Shown here one piece after another: positions 31,879 through 40,039 of a stretch of 42,876 bases of DNA (position 1 is the first letter of the stretch; each line of letters opens with the position of its first letter). The notes beneath the pieces were generated by a model that saw only the letters and a list, made by a program, of their open reading frames with translations, made no database searches and was not told where the DNA came from. Origin of the DNA: UBA1306 sp964396415. Lineage in GTDB: Bacteria; Spirochaetota; Spirochaetia; Treponematales; Rectinemataceae. The stretch lies in assembly GCA_964396415.1 (NCBI GenBank), contig CAYNFM010000025.1:1-42876 (forward strand), read 5' to 3'. Position numbers and translations under genes: made by a program.

Positions 31879-32907
31879 TTACCTCAGCAGGAACATCTCC
31901 ATCGGCCCCTTGCCTTTCACCTCGACCGGCTCCCGGCTCTCGAGGGGGATGCGGCCGCCGAGCCGCTCCATGGTCGCGCGCGAGACGTTGATGCGCATCG
32001 GAAGGGAAGCCGATTCCATGCGGCTCGCGACGTTGACCGTGTTGCCGAAGACGTCGAAGAGGTACTTGCTCGTGCCCACGATGCCGGACACCGCGTCTCC
32101 GGAGTGGATGCCGACCCGGATCTCCCAGGCGTGGCCGCCCGCGGCGTTCCGGGCGGCGAGCCAGGAGAGCATGTCCTGGGCGGCGCGCGCGAGGAGAAAG
32201 GCGTGGTCGGCCTCGGGGCGGGGGATGCCGGCGACGGCGAAGTAGGCGTCGCCTATCGTCTTGATCCGCTCGCAGCGCCAGCGCGCCACGATCCCGTCGA
32301 AGCCCGTGAAGACCTCGTTGAGCTCGGCGATCAGGTCCTTGGGGCTGAAGGCGGCGGCCTTGGCGGTGAAGCCGACGATGTCGGCGAAGAGGACGCTCGC
32401 CTCGGCGTGGTACTCGGGATCGCTGGAGCCCTTCTCTTTGAGCTCGTCGGCCACCGCCTCGGGGAGGATGTTGAGGAGGAGACGCTCGGACTTCGCGCGC
32501 TCGAGCTCCACGGCGCGCAGGGCCTGGCGCAGGCGGAGGTGGGTGGACACGCGGGCGACGACCTCCTCCTTCTGGAAGGGCTTCGAGACGTAGTCGACCG
32601 CGCCCGAGCGGAAGCCGCGCACCTTGTCCTCGATCTGGCCCAGGGCCGAGATGAAGATCACCGGGATGTCGGCGGTCGAGCTCTCGGCCTTGAGGGCGGC
32701 TATCGTCTCGTAGCCGTCCATGCCGGGCATCTTGATGTCGAGGAGGACGAGGTCGGGACGGGCCGCCTTCGCGATCTGGATCGCCCGCTCGCCCGAGCGC
32801 GCCTGGAGGGGGCGGAAGCCCTCCTCCTCCAGGGTGTCGGTGAGCACCTTGAGGTTCTCCTCGATGTCGTCGACGATGAGGATCCTCGAAGCCGATTCGA
32901 TGACCAT
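31879..32907 (-). CDS. Response regulator fused to class III adenylate cyclase
   Basis: A 342-residue protein: receiver domain 1-122 (acidic pocket D13-D14, phospho-acceptor D57 in LLDIKMP, K109 in VSKPF), a short coiled linker, LPE motif (ILPEAVADEL, 147-156), then a class III cyclase domain (170-342). All six key catalytic residues are seen: metal-binding D176 and D220, adenine-selecting K216 and D285, transition-state N292 and R296. The Lys/Asp pair predicts ATP as substrate, that is cAMP production. It starts 16 bp after the hybrid kinase gene, with GGAGGA before the ATG, so the kinase very likely phosphorylates its receiver. Possible cAMP target: the cyclic-nucleotide-binding protein at the window start. 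Confidence 0.94.
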   Translation of the reverse strand: MVIESASRILIVDDIEENLKVLTDTLEEEGFRPLQARSGERAIQIAKAARPDLVLLDIKMPGMDGYETIAALKAESSTADIPVIFISALGQIEDKVRGFRSGAVDYVSKPFQKEEVVARVSTHLRLRQALRAVELERAKSERLLLNILPEAVADELKEKGSSDPEYHAEASVLFADIVGFTAKAAAFSPKDLIAELNEVFTGFDGIVARWRCERIKTIGDAYFAVAGIPRPEADHAFLLARAAQDMLSWLAARNAAGGHAWEIRVGIHSGDAVSGIVGTSKYLFDVFGNTVNVASRMESASLPMRINVSRATMERLGGRIPLESREPVEVKGKGPMEMFLLR

Positions 32908-32923
32908 TCGCCTCTCCTCCCGC

Positions 32924-35683
32924 CTAGGCCGAAGCCCCGCGCAAGGAGGCGAGGATCGCCTCCAGCTCCGTCTCGTCGAAGCTGCCGGCCGCGCGCCTGA
33001 GCCGCGCCGCGAAGCCCGGCGCCCGCCCGCGGAGCTCGTCGGCGAGGGCGCGCGCGCCCGAGAAGTCGTTGATCGCCGCGAGGCCGGCGAGCCGCTCGAT
33101 GCCCGCTCCGCCCAGGGCGCCGCGCGCCGCCTCGAGGTCCAGCTCGGTCGCCTCGGGCGCGGCCGCGTCGATGCTCCCCGAGTCGGGAGGGGCGGCCTCG
33201 TACTCCATCTCGACGTCGGTCTTCTCGCGGATCAGCTGGAAGAGGGCGGTCCGCTTGAAGGGCTTGGGCAGGAAGCCGTCGAAGCCCGCCTCCCGGATCC
33301 TCTCCTCGTCGTGCTTGAAGGCGCTGGCTGTGAGGGCGAAGATCCTCATGCCCTTCCCCTCGGGGCGGGACTTGAGGATGGCGACCGCCTCGTAGCCGTC
33401 CATCTCCGGCATCCTGATGTCCATGAAGACGATGGCGGGACGGTACTCGAGGGCGCGCTCGACCGCCTCCCTCCCGTTCTCGGCCTCGATGGTGGAGAAG
33501 CCCACCGCCTCGAGCATCTCCTTGAGCACGAGGCGGTTCGTGGCCTTGTCGTCGACGATGAGGACGGAGACCTCGCCGCCCTTCTTGACGGCGATCGGGA
33601 CCTCCCGCGACCGGCTCTCCTCGGGCCGCTGGTCGGTCTCGGGCAGCTCGACGACGAAGCCGAAGCTCGAGCCCTTGCCGACCTGGCTCGCGATCTCGAG
33701 AGCGCCGCCCATCATCTCGATGAAGCGGCTGGAGATCGCCAATCCCAGCCCCGTGCCGCCCTCGTGGTCGGTGATCGAGGACTGGGTGAAGGGCTGGACG
33801 ATCAGCTCGAGCTCGTCCTCGGGAATGCCCTTGCCCGAGTCGACGACGGCGAACCTGATGCCCGTCCCGTCGCGGCCCACGGTGATCCCCACGCCGCCCT
33901 CGCTCGTGAACTTGACGGCGTTGCCGACGAGGTTGATCATCACCTGCCTGAGCTTGCCGAGGTCGCCCTCGACCCAGGCCGGGAGCTCGCTCGTCGCCTC
34001 GGCGTAGAAGGAGAGGCCCTTCTTGGAGCAGCGGAGGGCGAACATCTCGCGCAGGTCCTCGATGAAGCGGGACAGGTCGAAGGCGACGACGTGGGACTCG
34101 ATCTTCCCCGCCTCGATCTTGGAGATGTCGAGGATGTCGTTGATGAGGGCGAGGAGGTGCTCGCCCGAGCGCGAGATCGTCTCGACCTTCTCGAGCTGGC
34201 GGGGGCCCAGGGTCCTGTCGGCAGCGAGGAGCTGGGTGAAGCCGAGGACCGCGTTGAGCGGCGTCCGCAGCTCGTGGCTCATGTTGGCGAGGAACTCGCT
34301 CTTCATCCGGTTCGCGTTCTCGGCGGCAAGCTTGGCCTTCCGGAGGCTCTCCTCGATCTCCAGCTGGTGGAGGATGTCGCGGAGGATGACCGTGTAGACC
34401 CTGCCCTCGGGACCCTCGGTCCGCGAGGCGTGGGCCTCGAAGCGGAGCGAGCGGCCGTCGCGCGAGACGGCGGAATGGCGGAGGAAGTCTCCCTCTCCGC
34501 CCGGGCTCTGGAAGAGGGTCTCGGCGTCGGGGCAGGTCCCCTGGGGTATGCCGGGGAGCTCCATCAGCTCCTGGACGAGAGCGCCCTTGGCCTCTCGCGC
34601 GCCCACGCCGAAGTAGCGCTCGGCCGCGGGGTTGAACTCGAGGATCCTGCAGGCCGAGTCGTAGACGACGATCGGGTCGGCGGCGTTGGCGGTGATGCTG
34701 TCGAGCCTGCCCAACGAGGTCGCGAGCTCGGCCTCCTGCTTCCGGATGAGCTTGTTGATCACCGCGTAGACGCGGGAGAACTCGTCGTTCTGGACTATCT
34801 CGATCTCCCGCTTCTTGGCGCCGGCGTCGAGGGCGGCGAGCCTGCCCATGATCGTCTCGAGGGGTCGGGTCACCATCCACTTGATCTGCCAGAAGAGCTG
34901 GGCGACGAAGACGAAGAGGAGGCCCATCCGCAGGTAGAAGACGGAGAGGACGCCGCGGAGCAGCGAGGTTGGGGCCCCGATGGCAAAAGTCGGATCGGGG
35001 AGGCCGAGCCTACCGGGCTGGCCGGGAATCAGCGCGCCCAGGCGGAAGAAGGCTCCCGAGGAGGCGAAGACCTCGAAGACGGTGAAGAAGACCAGGGCCG
35101 TGATGATGAGGAAGATCTTCTTGTAGAGCGAGCTCCGCTTGAGGTCGGAACCCGGAGCGAGGTGGAGGGCGTGCACCCGGGCGTGGAAGAGGAGGTTGCC
35201 GAGGTTGATCGAAAGGGAGACGCCGACGAGGAAGCCCGTGGCGAGGGCTTCCATGAAGGAGAAGGCCTTGGGCGCGAAGAAGAAATGGGCCGCCGCGCTC
35301 TCCCTCGCGGCGGAGAGGAAGCCGAGGAGGAAGGCGGCTATGGAGGAGAATATGATGAAGCCGTCGAGGTGATCGAAGCGCCTGAGGGCGGCGGCGCAGC
35401 GGTCGATCCGGCCCTGGTCGGAGCAGGCGCGAGCCCGCTTGAGGCGGAACACGGGGCCGAGGTACAGGAAGATGGCCGCGTCGAGGAGGAGGACGCTGAG
35501 CCAGGCCCCCGCGACCGGCAGGCGCGCGCCGAACGTGCCGAGGGCGTTGCGCAGGGCCGAGTGAAGGTCGGGGCCGTTGAATTCGGTGAAGAAGACGAGG
35601 GCCATGGGAAAGACGAGGGTGAAGGGAAGGATCCTCCAGGCCGAGCCCGGGCGGCCCTCCTCGGGCGGTCTGCCGTGGTGCAT
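32924..35683 (-). CDS. Membrane hybrid histidine kinase (PAS-HisKA-HATPase-REC)
   Basis: A 919-residue sensor. About six membrane helices within residues 15-270, a HAMP-like stretch (272-325), a PAS domain (about 326-440), HisKA with H470 in NMSHELRTPLNAV, HATPase_c (about 570-682) with N588, G1 box DSGKGIP (615-621) and G2 box GGTGLGLAI (642-650), then a receiver (705-820) with D755 in FMDIRMP and K807 in KPF. The last 75 residues form a helical tail common at the end of hybrid kinases; no Hpt histidine is seen there. The kinase-receiver pair feeds the co-transcribed REC-cyclase, possibly through an unlinked Hpt. A -10-like TATATT stands 9 nt before the ATG. The stimulus is unknown. Confidence 0.93.
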   Translation of the reverse strand: MHHGRPPEEGRPGSAWRILPFTLVFPMALVFFTEFNGPDLHSALRNALGTFGARLPVAGAWLSVLLLDAAIFLYLGPVFRLKRARACSDQGRIDRCAAALRRFDHLDGFIIFSSIAAFLLGFLSAARESAAAHFFFAPKAFSFMEALATGFLVGVSLSINLGNLLFHARVHALHLAPGSDLKRSSLYKKIFLIITALVFFTVFEVFASSGAFFRLGALIPGQPGRLGLPDPTFAIGAPTSLLRGVLSVFYLRMGLLFVFVAQLFWQIKWMVTRPLETIMGRLAALDAGAKKREIEIVQNDEFSRVYAVINKLIRKQEAELATSLGRLDSITANAADPIVVYDSACRILEFNPAAERYFGVGAREAKGALVQELMELPGIPQGTCPDAETLFQSPGGEGDFLRHSAVSRDGRSLRFEAHASRTEGPEGRVYTVILRDILHQLEIEESLRKAKLAAENANRMKSEFLANMSHELRTPLNAVLGFTQLLAADRTLGPRQLEKVETISRSGEHLLALINDILDISKIEAGKIESHVVAFDLSRFIEDLREMFALRCSKKGLSFYAEATSELPAWVEGDLGKLRQVMINLVGNAVKFTSEGGVGITVGRDGTGIRFAVVDSGKGIPEDELELIVQPFTQSSITDHEGGTGLGLAISSRFIEMMGGALEIASQVGKGSSFGFVVELPETDQRPEESRSREVPIAVKKGGEVSVLIVDDKATNRLVLKEMLEAVGFSTIEAENGREAVERALEYRPAIVFMDIRMPEMDGYEAVAILKSRPEGKGMRIFALTASAFKHDEERIREAGFDGFLPKPFKRTALFQLIREKTDVEMEYEAAPPDSGSIDAAAPEATELDLEAARGALGGAGIERLAGLAAINDFSGARALADELRGRAPGFAARLRRAAGSFDETELEAILASLRGASA

Positions 35684-35692
35684 ATCGTAAGC

Positions 35693-35698
35693 AATATA
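35693..35698 (-). promoter_or_regulatory. Predicted -10 box of the kinase-cyclase operon
   Basis: TATATT on the minus strand (35698-35693), 9 nt before ATG 35683. The -35 region is poor. The implied leader is about 2-3 nt. Confidence 0.35.
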
Positions 35699-35762
35699 GC
35701 GATAAATCCTGCCCGGAATAGCCCCCGCTCGCGGATTTTCGCCGCGGCGGCCCTCCCGGACG

Positions 35763-35791
35763 GGACCGGGCCTCCCGGTTAGGGCCGGTCC
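35763..35791 (-). terminator. Hairpin after hisC
   Basis: Arms GGACCGG (35763-35769) and CCGGTCC (35785-35791), 7 perfect pairs, starting 3 nt beyond the hisC stop on the minus strand. No T-run. Confidence 0.4.
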
Positions 35792-35794
35792 TGG

Positions 35795-36904
35795 CTAGAG
35801 CCCGGCCTTCAGACCCTCGCGAAAGAGCTCGAAGAAGCGATCGTTGTGCGCGGGAGTGCCGAAGGTGACGCGGAGACAGGTCGGCAGCCCGAAGGAGTGG
35901 GTCGGCCTGACGATGAGCCCCCGCCCGAGGAGGTAGTCGTACAGGGGCCTGGAGTCGCGTTTCAGGTCGACGAGGATGAAGTTGGCCTGGGTGGGCAGGT
36001 ACTCCAGGCCGAGTCCTTCCAGCTCGGCGTAGAAGCGGAGCCGGCCCTGCCGCACGAGCTCCCTGCTCCGCTCGACGTGGGCGACGCTGCCCAGGGCGGC
36101 AATCCCCGCCTCGAGGGCGAGGGAGTTCACGTTGAAGGGATCCTTGACCTTGAGCATCGCGGCGACGATCTCGCGTTGGGCGACCGCCACGCCGAGCCGC
36201 AGCCCCGCCATCCCGTGGATCTTCGAGAAGGTGCGCAGGAGGATGAGCCTCCGGTCGCCTTCCCTTATGAGGGGCAGTACCTGGGGGAAGCCGGGGTCGT
36301 CGGCGAAGTCGGCGTAAGCCTCGTCCACGACGACGAGGACGGAGGGCGGGAGGCCCGCGAGGAACTCGGCGAGCTCGGGCCCGCGGACGAAGGTCCCCGT
36401 GGGGTTGTTGGGATTGCAGATGAAGACGGCCTTGGTCCTTTCGGTGACCGCCGCCCCCATCGCGACGAGGTCGTTGCCGAGCCCCGCCTCGCCCCTCACC
36501 GGAACGGGACGGGCATCGGCGAGGAGGCTCACCGACTCGTAGACGCTGAAGCTGGGGCGGGGCAGGACTACCTCGTCGCCAGGCGAGAAGAAGGTCTCGG
36601 CGAGGATGCGCAGCACGTCGTCGAGGCCGTTGCCGACGAGGAGGTTCGAAGCCTCGACCTGCAGCGAGGCCGCGAGGGCCTCCTTGAGGTAGAAGGCGTT
36701 GGCGTCGGGATATATCGCCGATTTTCCCGCCGCCAGCGCTATCGCGCGCCTCACCTCGTCAGAGGGGCCGAGGGGGTTCTCGTTCGAGGCCATCTTGATC
36801 GCCCCGCCGATCCCGAGCTCCCGCTCCAGCTCCTCGATCGGCTTGCCGGGGACGTATGTGGGGAGCTTGAGGACGGCCGGGCGGATGAGGTCCTGAATGT
36901 CCAC
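35795..36904 (-). CDS. hisC: Histidinol-phosphate aminotransferase
   Basis: A 369-residue PLP enzyme of histidine synthesis that converts imidazole-acetol phosphate to histidinol phosphate with glutamate. Family segments: KMASNENPLGPSDEVRRAI near the N-terminus, YPDANAFYLKEALA, GNGLDDVLRIL, FICNPNNPTGTF, VVVDEAYADF, the PLP-lysine motif TFSKIHGMAGLRLG, and the end SFGLPTCLRVTFGTPAHNDRF. Substrate specificity within the HisC group (aromatic versus histidinol) is not provable here. The GTG at 36904 is favoured as start because GGAGGG lies 7 nt before it; the ATGs further up (36919, 36985) have no such site and the 36985 frame runs into the divergent operator region. No other his genes are near. 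Confidence 0.88.
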   Translation of the reverse strand: MDIQDLIRPAVLKLPTYVPGKPIEELERELGIGGAIKMASNENPLGPSDEVRRAIALAAGKSAIYPDANAFYLKEALAASLQVEASNLLVGNGLDDVLRILAETFFSPGDEVVLPRPSFSVYESVSLLADARPVPVRGEAGLGNDLVAMGAAVTERTKAVFICNPNNPTGTFVRGPELAEFLAGLPPSVLVVVDEAYADFADDPGFPQVLPLIREGDRRLILLRTFSKIHGMAGLRLGVAVAQREIVAAMLKVKDPFNVNSLALEAGIAALGSVAHVERSRELVRQGRLRFYAELEGLGLEYLPTQANFILVDLKRDSRPLYDYLLGRGLIVRPTHSFGLPTCLRVTFGTPAHNDRFFELFREGLKAGL

Positions 36905-36929
36905 GCGTGAACCCTCCATGGAGAACTGG

Positions 36930-36935
36930 AGCATA
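36930..36935 (-). promoter_or_regulatory. Predicted -10 box of hisC
   Basis: TATGCT on the minus strand (36935-36930). The leader to GTG 36904 would be about 20 nt and holds the GGAGGG ribosome-binding site. The -35 is weak. Confidence 0.3.
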
Positions 36936-36978
36936 GCAAATCGCGGGATGTAGTGAAAGGGTGCGTTTTCGGTGAGAC

Positions 36979-37021
36979 TTACCATGAAAATCAGCCTTGT
37001 CGTGACGGATTTTCATGGTAA
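36979..37021. promoter_or_regulatory. 14-bp inverted-repeat operator over the ATPase promoter
   Basis: Perfect arms TTACCATGAAAATC (36979-36992) and GATTTTCATGGTAA (37008-37021) with a 15-bp spacer. The left arm is just upstream of the -35 and the right arm fills the spacer and reaches the -10. A dimeric repressor bound here would block RNA polymerase. Confidence 0.7.
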
Positions 37022-37024
37022 AAT
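36997..37024 (+). promoter_or_regulatory. Predicted leaderless promoter of the AAA ATPase gene
   Basis: -35 TTGTCG (36997-37002), 16-nt spacer, -10 TAAAAT (37019-37024), then 7 nt to ATG 37032. No Shine-Dalgarno. Confidence 0.55.
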
Positions 37025-37031
37025 ACATAAC

Positions 37032-38184
37032 ATGATCAAGCGAGTCGCCCTGCTCGACAGGATCGCTACTGCTCTCGCGCGTAGCCGCGTCGTGCTGTTG
37101 GCCGGTCCTCGGCAATGCGGCAAGACGACCCTGGCACGAGAGCTCCTGAATCCGTCCTCCGTCAATTATTTCGATTTAGAGGATCCGGCGAGCGTAACGC
37201 GTCTCGATGAGCCCTTGACTGCCCTCGGATCCCTCGAAGGACTCGTCGTCATCGACGAGGTCCAGAGGCGACCCGAGCTCTTCCCTGTCTTGCGCGTCCT
37301 GGCCGATCGCAGCGAGCCCAAGGCGCGATTCCTGCTTTTGGGCAGCGCTTCGGGAGAGCTGCTCAGGCAGAGCTCGGAGAGCCTGGCGGGACGAATCGAA
37401 CGCGTAATCATGGGTGGCTTCTCCCTCCAAGAGCTCGGGTCCGAGGCCGAACAGTCCCTTTGGCTGCGCGGCGGGCTCCCTCCCTCATATCTGGCCACGA
37501 GCGACGCCGATGGTTCCGCGTGGAGGAACGAATTCATCAATAGCCTATTGGAGCGCGATTTCCCGCAGTGGGGCGTGCGCGCCCCCGCGACGGCCATACG
37601 GCGCTTCTGGACCATGCTCGCGCACTATCACGGACAGATATGGAATGCCGCCGAGCTGGCCCGCGCCTTCGGCGCCAGCGAGTCCACCGCGCGACGCTAT
37701 CTGGACCTCCTCTCCGATGCCTTCATGGTGCGGCAGCTCCAGCCGTATTTCGTCAATATGCGCAAACGGCAGGTCAAATCGCCCAAGGTCTATCTGCGCG
37801 ATACCGGTCTCCTGCACCAATTCCTCGGGATCGCTACGATGAAGGAGCTCTTGACCCACCCCAAGGCGGGCGCCTCCTGGGAGGGCTTCGTCATCGAGCA
37901 GCTGCTGAAGACCGAGCCGCACGACGAGGCCTTCTTTTGGGCGACTCATCAGGGCGCGGAGATCGACCTCGTCCTTCGCCGAGGCGGCGAGCTCTTCGGC
38001 GTCGAATGCAAGCGAAGCGACGCGCCGCGCGCGACCGCCTCGATCTCAGCGGCGCTCCAGGATCTCGGCCTATCGCGGGTGGCGCTCGTCTACCCGGGCG
38101 AGAAGCGCTTCCCCGTCGCCGAGCGGGTCGAGGCGATCCCCCTGCGAGTCCTCGCCGAAGGACGTCCGATCTTCGGGATCGATT
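37032..38184 (+). CDS. AAA ATPase with DUF4143 domain, 3' end lost in assembly gap
   Basis: 384 residues are seen before the N run, close to the usual 380-420 of the family. N-terminal AAA_14 ATPase: Walker A GPRQCGKT (25-32), Walker B LVVIDEVQ (71-78), sensor-type LLLGSASGELL. A winged-helix-like segment follows (AAELARAFGASESTARRYLDLLSDAFMV), then the DUF4143 part with KSPKVYLRDTGLLHQFLGI, GASWEGFVIEQLL, FFWATHQGAEIDLVLRRGGELFGVECKRSD, which has the E...(D)x-D...E-K arrangement of PD-(D/E)XK-like nuclease folds. Such genes are widespread, multicopy and of unknown function in bacteria and archaea. The operator at 36979-37021 suggests tight control. Confidence 0.88.
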
Positions 38185-38284
38185 NNNNNNNNNNNNNNNN
38201 NNNNNNNNNNNNNNNNNNNNNNNNNNNNNNNNNNNNNNNNNNNNNNNNNNNNNNNNNNNNNNNNNNNNNNNNNNNNNNNNNNNN
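38185..38284. other. Assembly gap (100 N)
   Basis: A fixed run of 100 N after the ATPase gene. Unlike the first gap, its flanks share no sequence, so real sequence is missing. The 63 bp from 38285 to the argF stop show no gene. Confidence 0.99.
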
Positions 38285-38347
38285 GAGGGCGATCAAGATT
38301 TTGAAATTGAAGCGCGCGAACGATACGCAGCCGGCCGTGCTCCCCCT

Positions 38348-39349
38348 TCAAAGATCACCGATTGTCGCCACCATCACCGCCTTGATCGTGTGCAGGCGGT
38401 TCTCGGCCTCGTCGAACACGACCGAATGGCGGCTGCGGAAGACCTCGTCGGAGACTTCCATCTCGGTCAATCCGTGCTTCTTCCGGATGTCGGCGCCCAC
38501 CTCGGTCTCGAGGTCGTGGAAGGCCGGGAGGCAATGAAGGAAGATGCAGTCGGGGTTGCCGGTCTTGCGGACGAAGTCCATCGTGACCCGGTACTTCTCG
38601 AGCTGCCTTATGCGCTCCTCGAACTTGGCCTCCTCGCCCATGGAGACCCAGACGTCGGTGTAGAGGGCGTCGGCCCCCTCGAGGGCCTCGTCGGCGCGGG
38701 CGATGTCGAAGAAGGCGATCGAGCCGCCCGTCCCGGCGGCCACGGCCCTCATCTCGGCGCCGAGCGCCTCGTCGGGCCAGAGCTCCCTGGGCGCGAGGGC
38801 GACGAAGCGCATGCCCATCTTGGCCGAGGCGATCATGAGGGCGTTGCCCATATTGTTGCGCGCGTCGCCGCAGTAGACCAGCTTCACCTTATTCAGGCTC
38901 TTCGCGACATGCTCCTCGATCGTGAGGAGGTCGGCGAGGACCTGGGTGGGGTGGTCGGCGTCGGTGAGGCCATTCCACACCGGGACGCCAGAATGCCTGG
39001 CCAGGTCCTCGACGAGCTTCTGCGAGAAGCCCCGGTACTGGATGCCGTCGTACATGCGGCCGAGGACCTTGGCGGTGTCCTCCACCGATTCCTTCTTGCC
39101 CATCTGGCTGTTGGTGAGGAAGGTGGCGTTGCCCCCCTCGTCCCAGCAGGCGGTCTCGAAGGCGCAGCGCGTGCGCGTCGAGGCCTTGTCGAATATGAGG
39201 ACGATGTTCTTGCGGAAGAGGAGGTTTCCCTTTACGCCCGAGCGCTTCTTGGCCTTGAGGTCTCGCGAGAGGTCGAGGAGGTAGCGGATTTCCTCGGTAC
39301 TGTAGTCCTTGAGCGTGAGAAAGCTGCGTCCTTTGAGATTGACGGGCAT
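38348..39349 (-). CDS. argF: Ornithine carbamoyltransferase
   Basis: A 333-residue enzyme that makes citrulline from ornithine and carbamoyl phosphate (or the reverse in the arginine deiminase pathway). Motifs: carbamoyl-phosphate loop STRTR (57-61), HPTQ (133-136), the ornithine SMG loop DVWVSMGE (232-239), and HCLP (272-275) followed by AFHD. Length and the HCLPAFHD stretch resemble both anabolic ArgF/ArgI and catabolic ArcB; no other arg or arc gene is near, so the symbol is provisional. ATG 39349 has GGAGG 5 nt upstream. A polyamine link to the decarboxylase at 10910 is possible, as both use ornithine. Confidence 0.95.
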   Translation of the reverse strand: MPVNLKGRSFLTLKDYSTEEIRYLLDLSRDLKAKKRSGVKGNLLFRKNIVLIFDKASTRTRCAFETACWDEGGNATFLTNSQMGKKESVEDTAKVLGRMYDGIQYRGFSQKLVEDLARHSGVPVWNGLTDADHPTQVLADLLTIEEHVAKSLNKVKLVYCGDARNNMGNALMIASAKMGMRFVALAPRELWPDEALGAEMRAVAAGTGGSIAFFDIARADEALEGADALYTDVWVSMGEEAKFEERIRQLEKYRVTMDFVRKTGNPDCIFLHCLPAFHDLETEVGADIRKKHGLTEMEVSDEVFRSRHSVVFDEAENRLHTIKAVMVATIGDL

Positions 39350-39366
39350 GGTATCCTCCGTGAGCG

Positions 39367-39396
39367 ATACTACACGCCCGCGCCGAAATGAGTCAA
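39367..39396 (-). promoter_or_regulatory. Predicted promoter of argF
   Basis: On the minus strand: -35 TTGACT (39396-39391), 18-nt spacer, -10 TAGTAT (39372-39367). The TGA stop of vapC is part of the -35 box. argF thus has its own promoter although it follows vapBC by only 43 bp. Confidence 0.5.
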
Positions 39397-39815
39397 TTCG
39401 AGGCCGATCCGCCGGGAACGAGGATGCGCAGCCTCGGATAAGCCGCTCGTACCCTTTCGGGATCTCGGGTGAGGAGGGGCAGCCCCGAGACTGCCGCGTG
39501 GGCGCCGATGATGAAGTCCGGGAGTGGGGCGGATTTGGTTCCGCCTCGCCGGCGATAGGCGAGAAAGGCCTTGCCCGCCAGGAAGAGAGCCTCGCGCGGA
39601 ATGGGCGCCAAGACGAAGCCGGCGCCCCCGATCGCCTCGTCGAGGGCCTCGATCCTGGAGAAGCCGACGGATACTTCGGCGTAGACCATATCGTCGATAA
39701 GGAGCTCGCCCATCGCCGAGGCCTCGGCCAGGGCTCGGCGCGAACTCTCGCCCCAGATCGGCGCATCGGTGAAGAGGTCGAGCACCACGCTCGAATCGAC
39801 GAGGGTCCCTCCCAT
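39393..39815 (-). CDS. vapC: VapC-type toxin, PIN-domain ribonuclease
   Basis: A 140-residue PIN-domain protein. The four acidic active-site residues are present: D7 in LVDSSV, E47 in YAEVS, D100 in LPDFIIGAHA and D118 in LLTRDPE. They coordinate Mg2+ for RNA cleavage; VapC toxins usually cut tRNA or rRNA. It begins 1 bp after the vapB stop, the standard antitoxin-first order. Likely neutralised by the AbrB-type partner and autoregulated through the operator at 40040-40068. Confidence 0.93.
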   Translation of the reverse strand: MGGTLVDSSVVLDLFTDAPIWGESSRRALAEASAMGELLIDDMVYAEVSVGFSRIEALDEAIGGAGFVLAPIPREALFLAGKAFLAYRRRGGTKSAPLPDFIIGAHAAVSGLPLLTRDPERVRAAYPRLRILVPGGSASN

Positions 39816-39816
39816 C

Positions 39817-40038
39817 CTAGCCCCTGGTGAGGGCCAGGATCTCGTCGGTGCCGAGACCCAGATCCGCCCTGCCTTTATAGGCGGCCAGACGCTCGGCGAC
39901 GGCCTCCACGTCGGTTTTCTTGGTCAGGTAGGCGCGCGTACCCTCGACGGTGAATTCTACCTCGGAGGCGTAGGAAAGGCCGAGCGCCTTGCGGACGGCC
40001 AAGGGAATCGTGACCTGCCCCTTTTCGGTCAGTCGCAT
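39817..40038 (-). CDS. vapB: VapB-type antitoxin, AbrB/SpoVT fold
   Basis: A 73-residue protein. The swapped-hairpin AbrB DNA-binding domain fills the first 45 residues (RLTEKGQVTIPLAVRKALGL, EVEFTVEGTRAYL), and the C-terminal tail (about 46-73) would wrap the toxin. ATG 40038 was chosen over a longer frame because GAGGAG sits 8 nt before it and AbrB antitoxins start here. The half-sites of the upstream operator fit a dimer of this domain. Confidence 0.9.
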   Translation of the reverse strand: MRLTEKGQVTIPLAVRKALGLSYASEVEFTVEGTRAYLTKKTDVEAVAERLAAYKGRADLGLGTDEILALTRG

Positions 40039-40039
40039 G

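Noticed and set aside
38285..38347. Possible gene end between the second N gap and argF
   Set aside because: No frame on either strand shows coding character over the 63 bp, and the sequence shares nothing with the other side of the gap.
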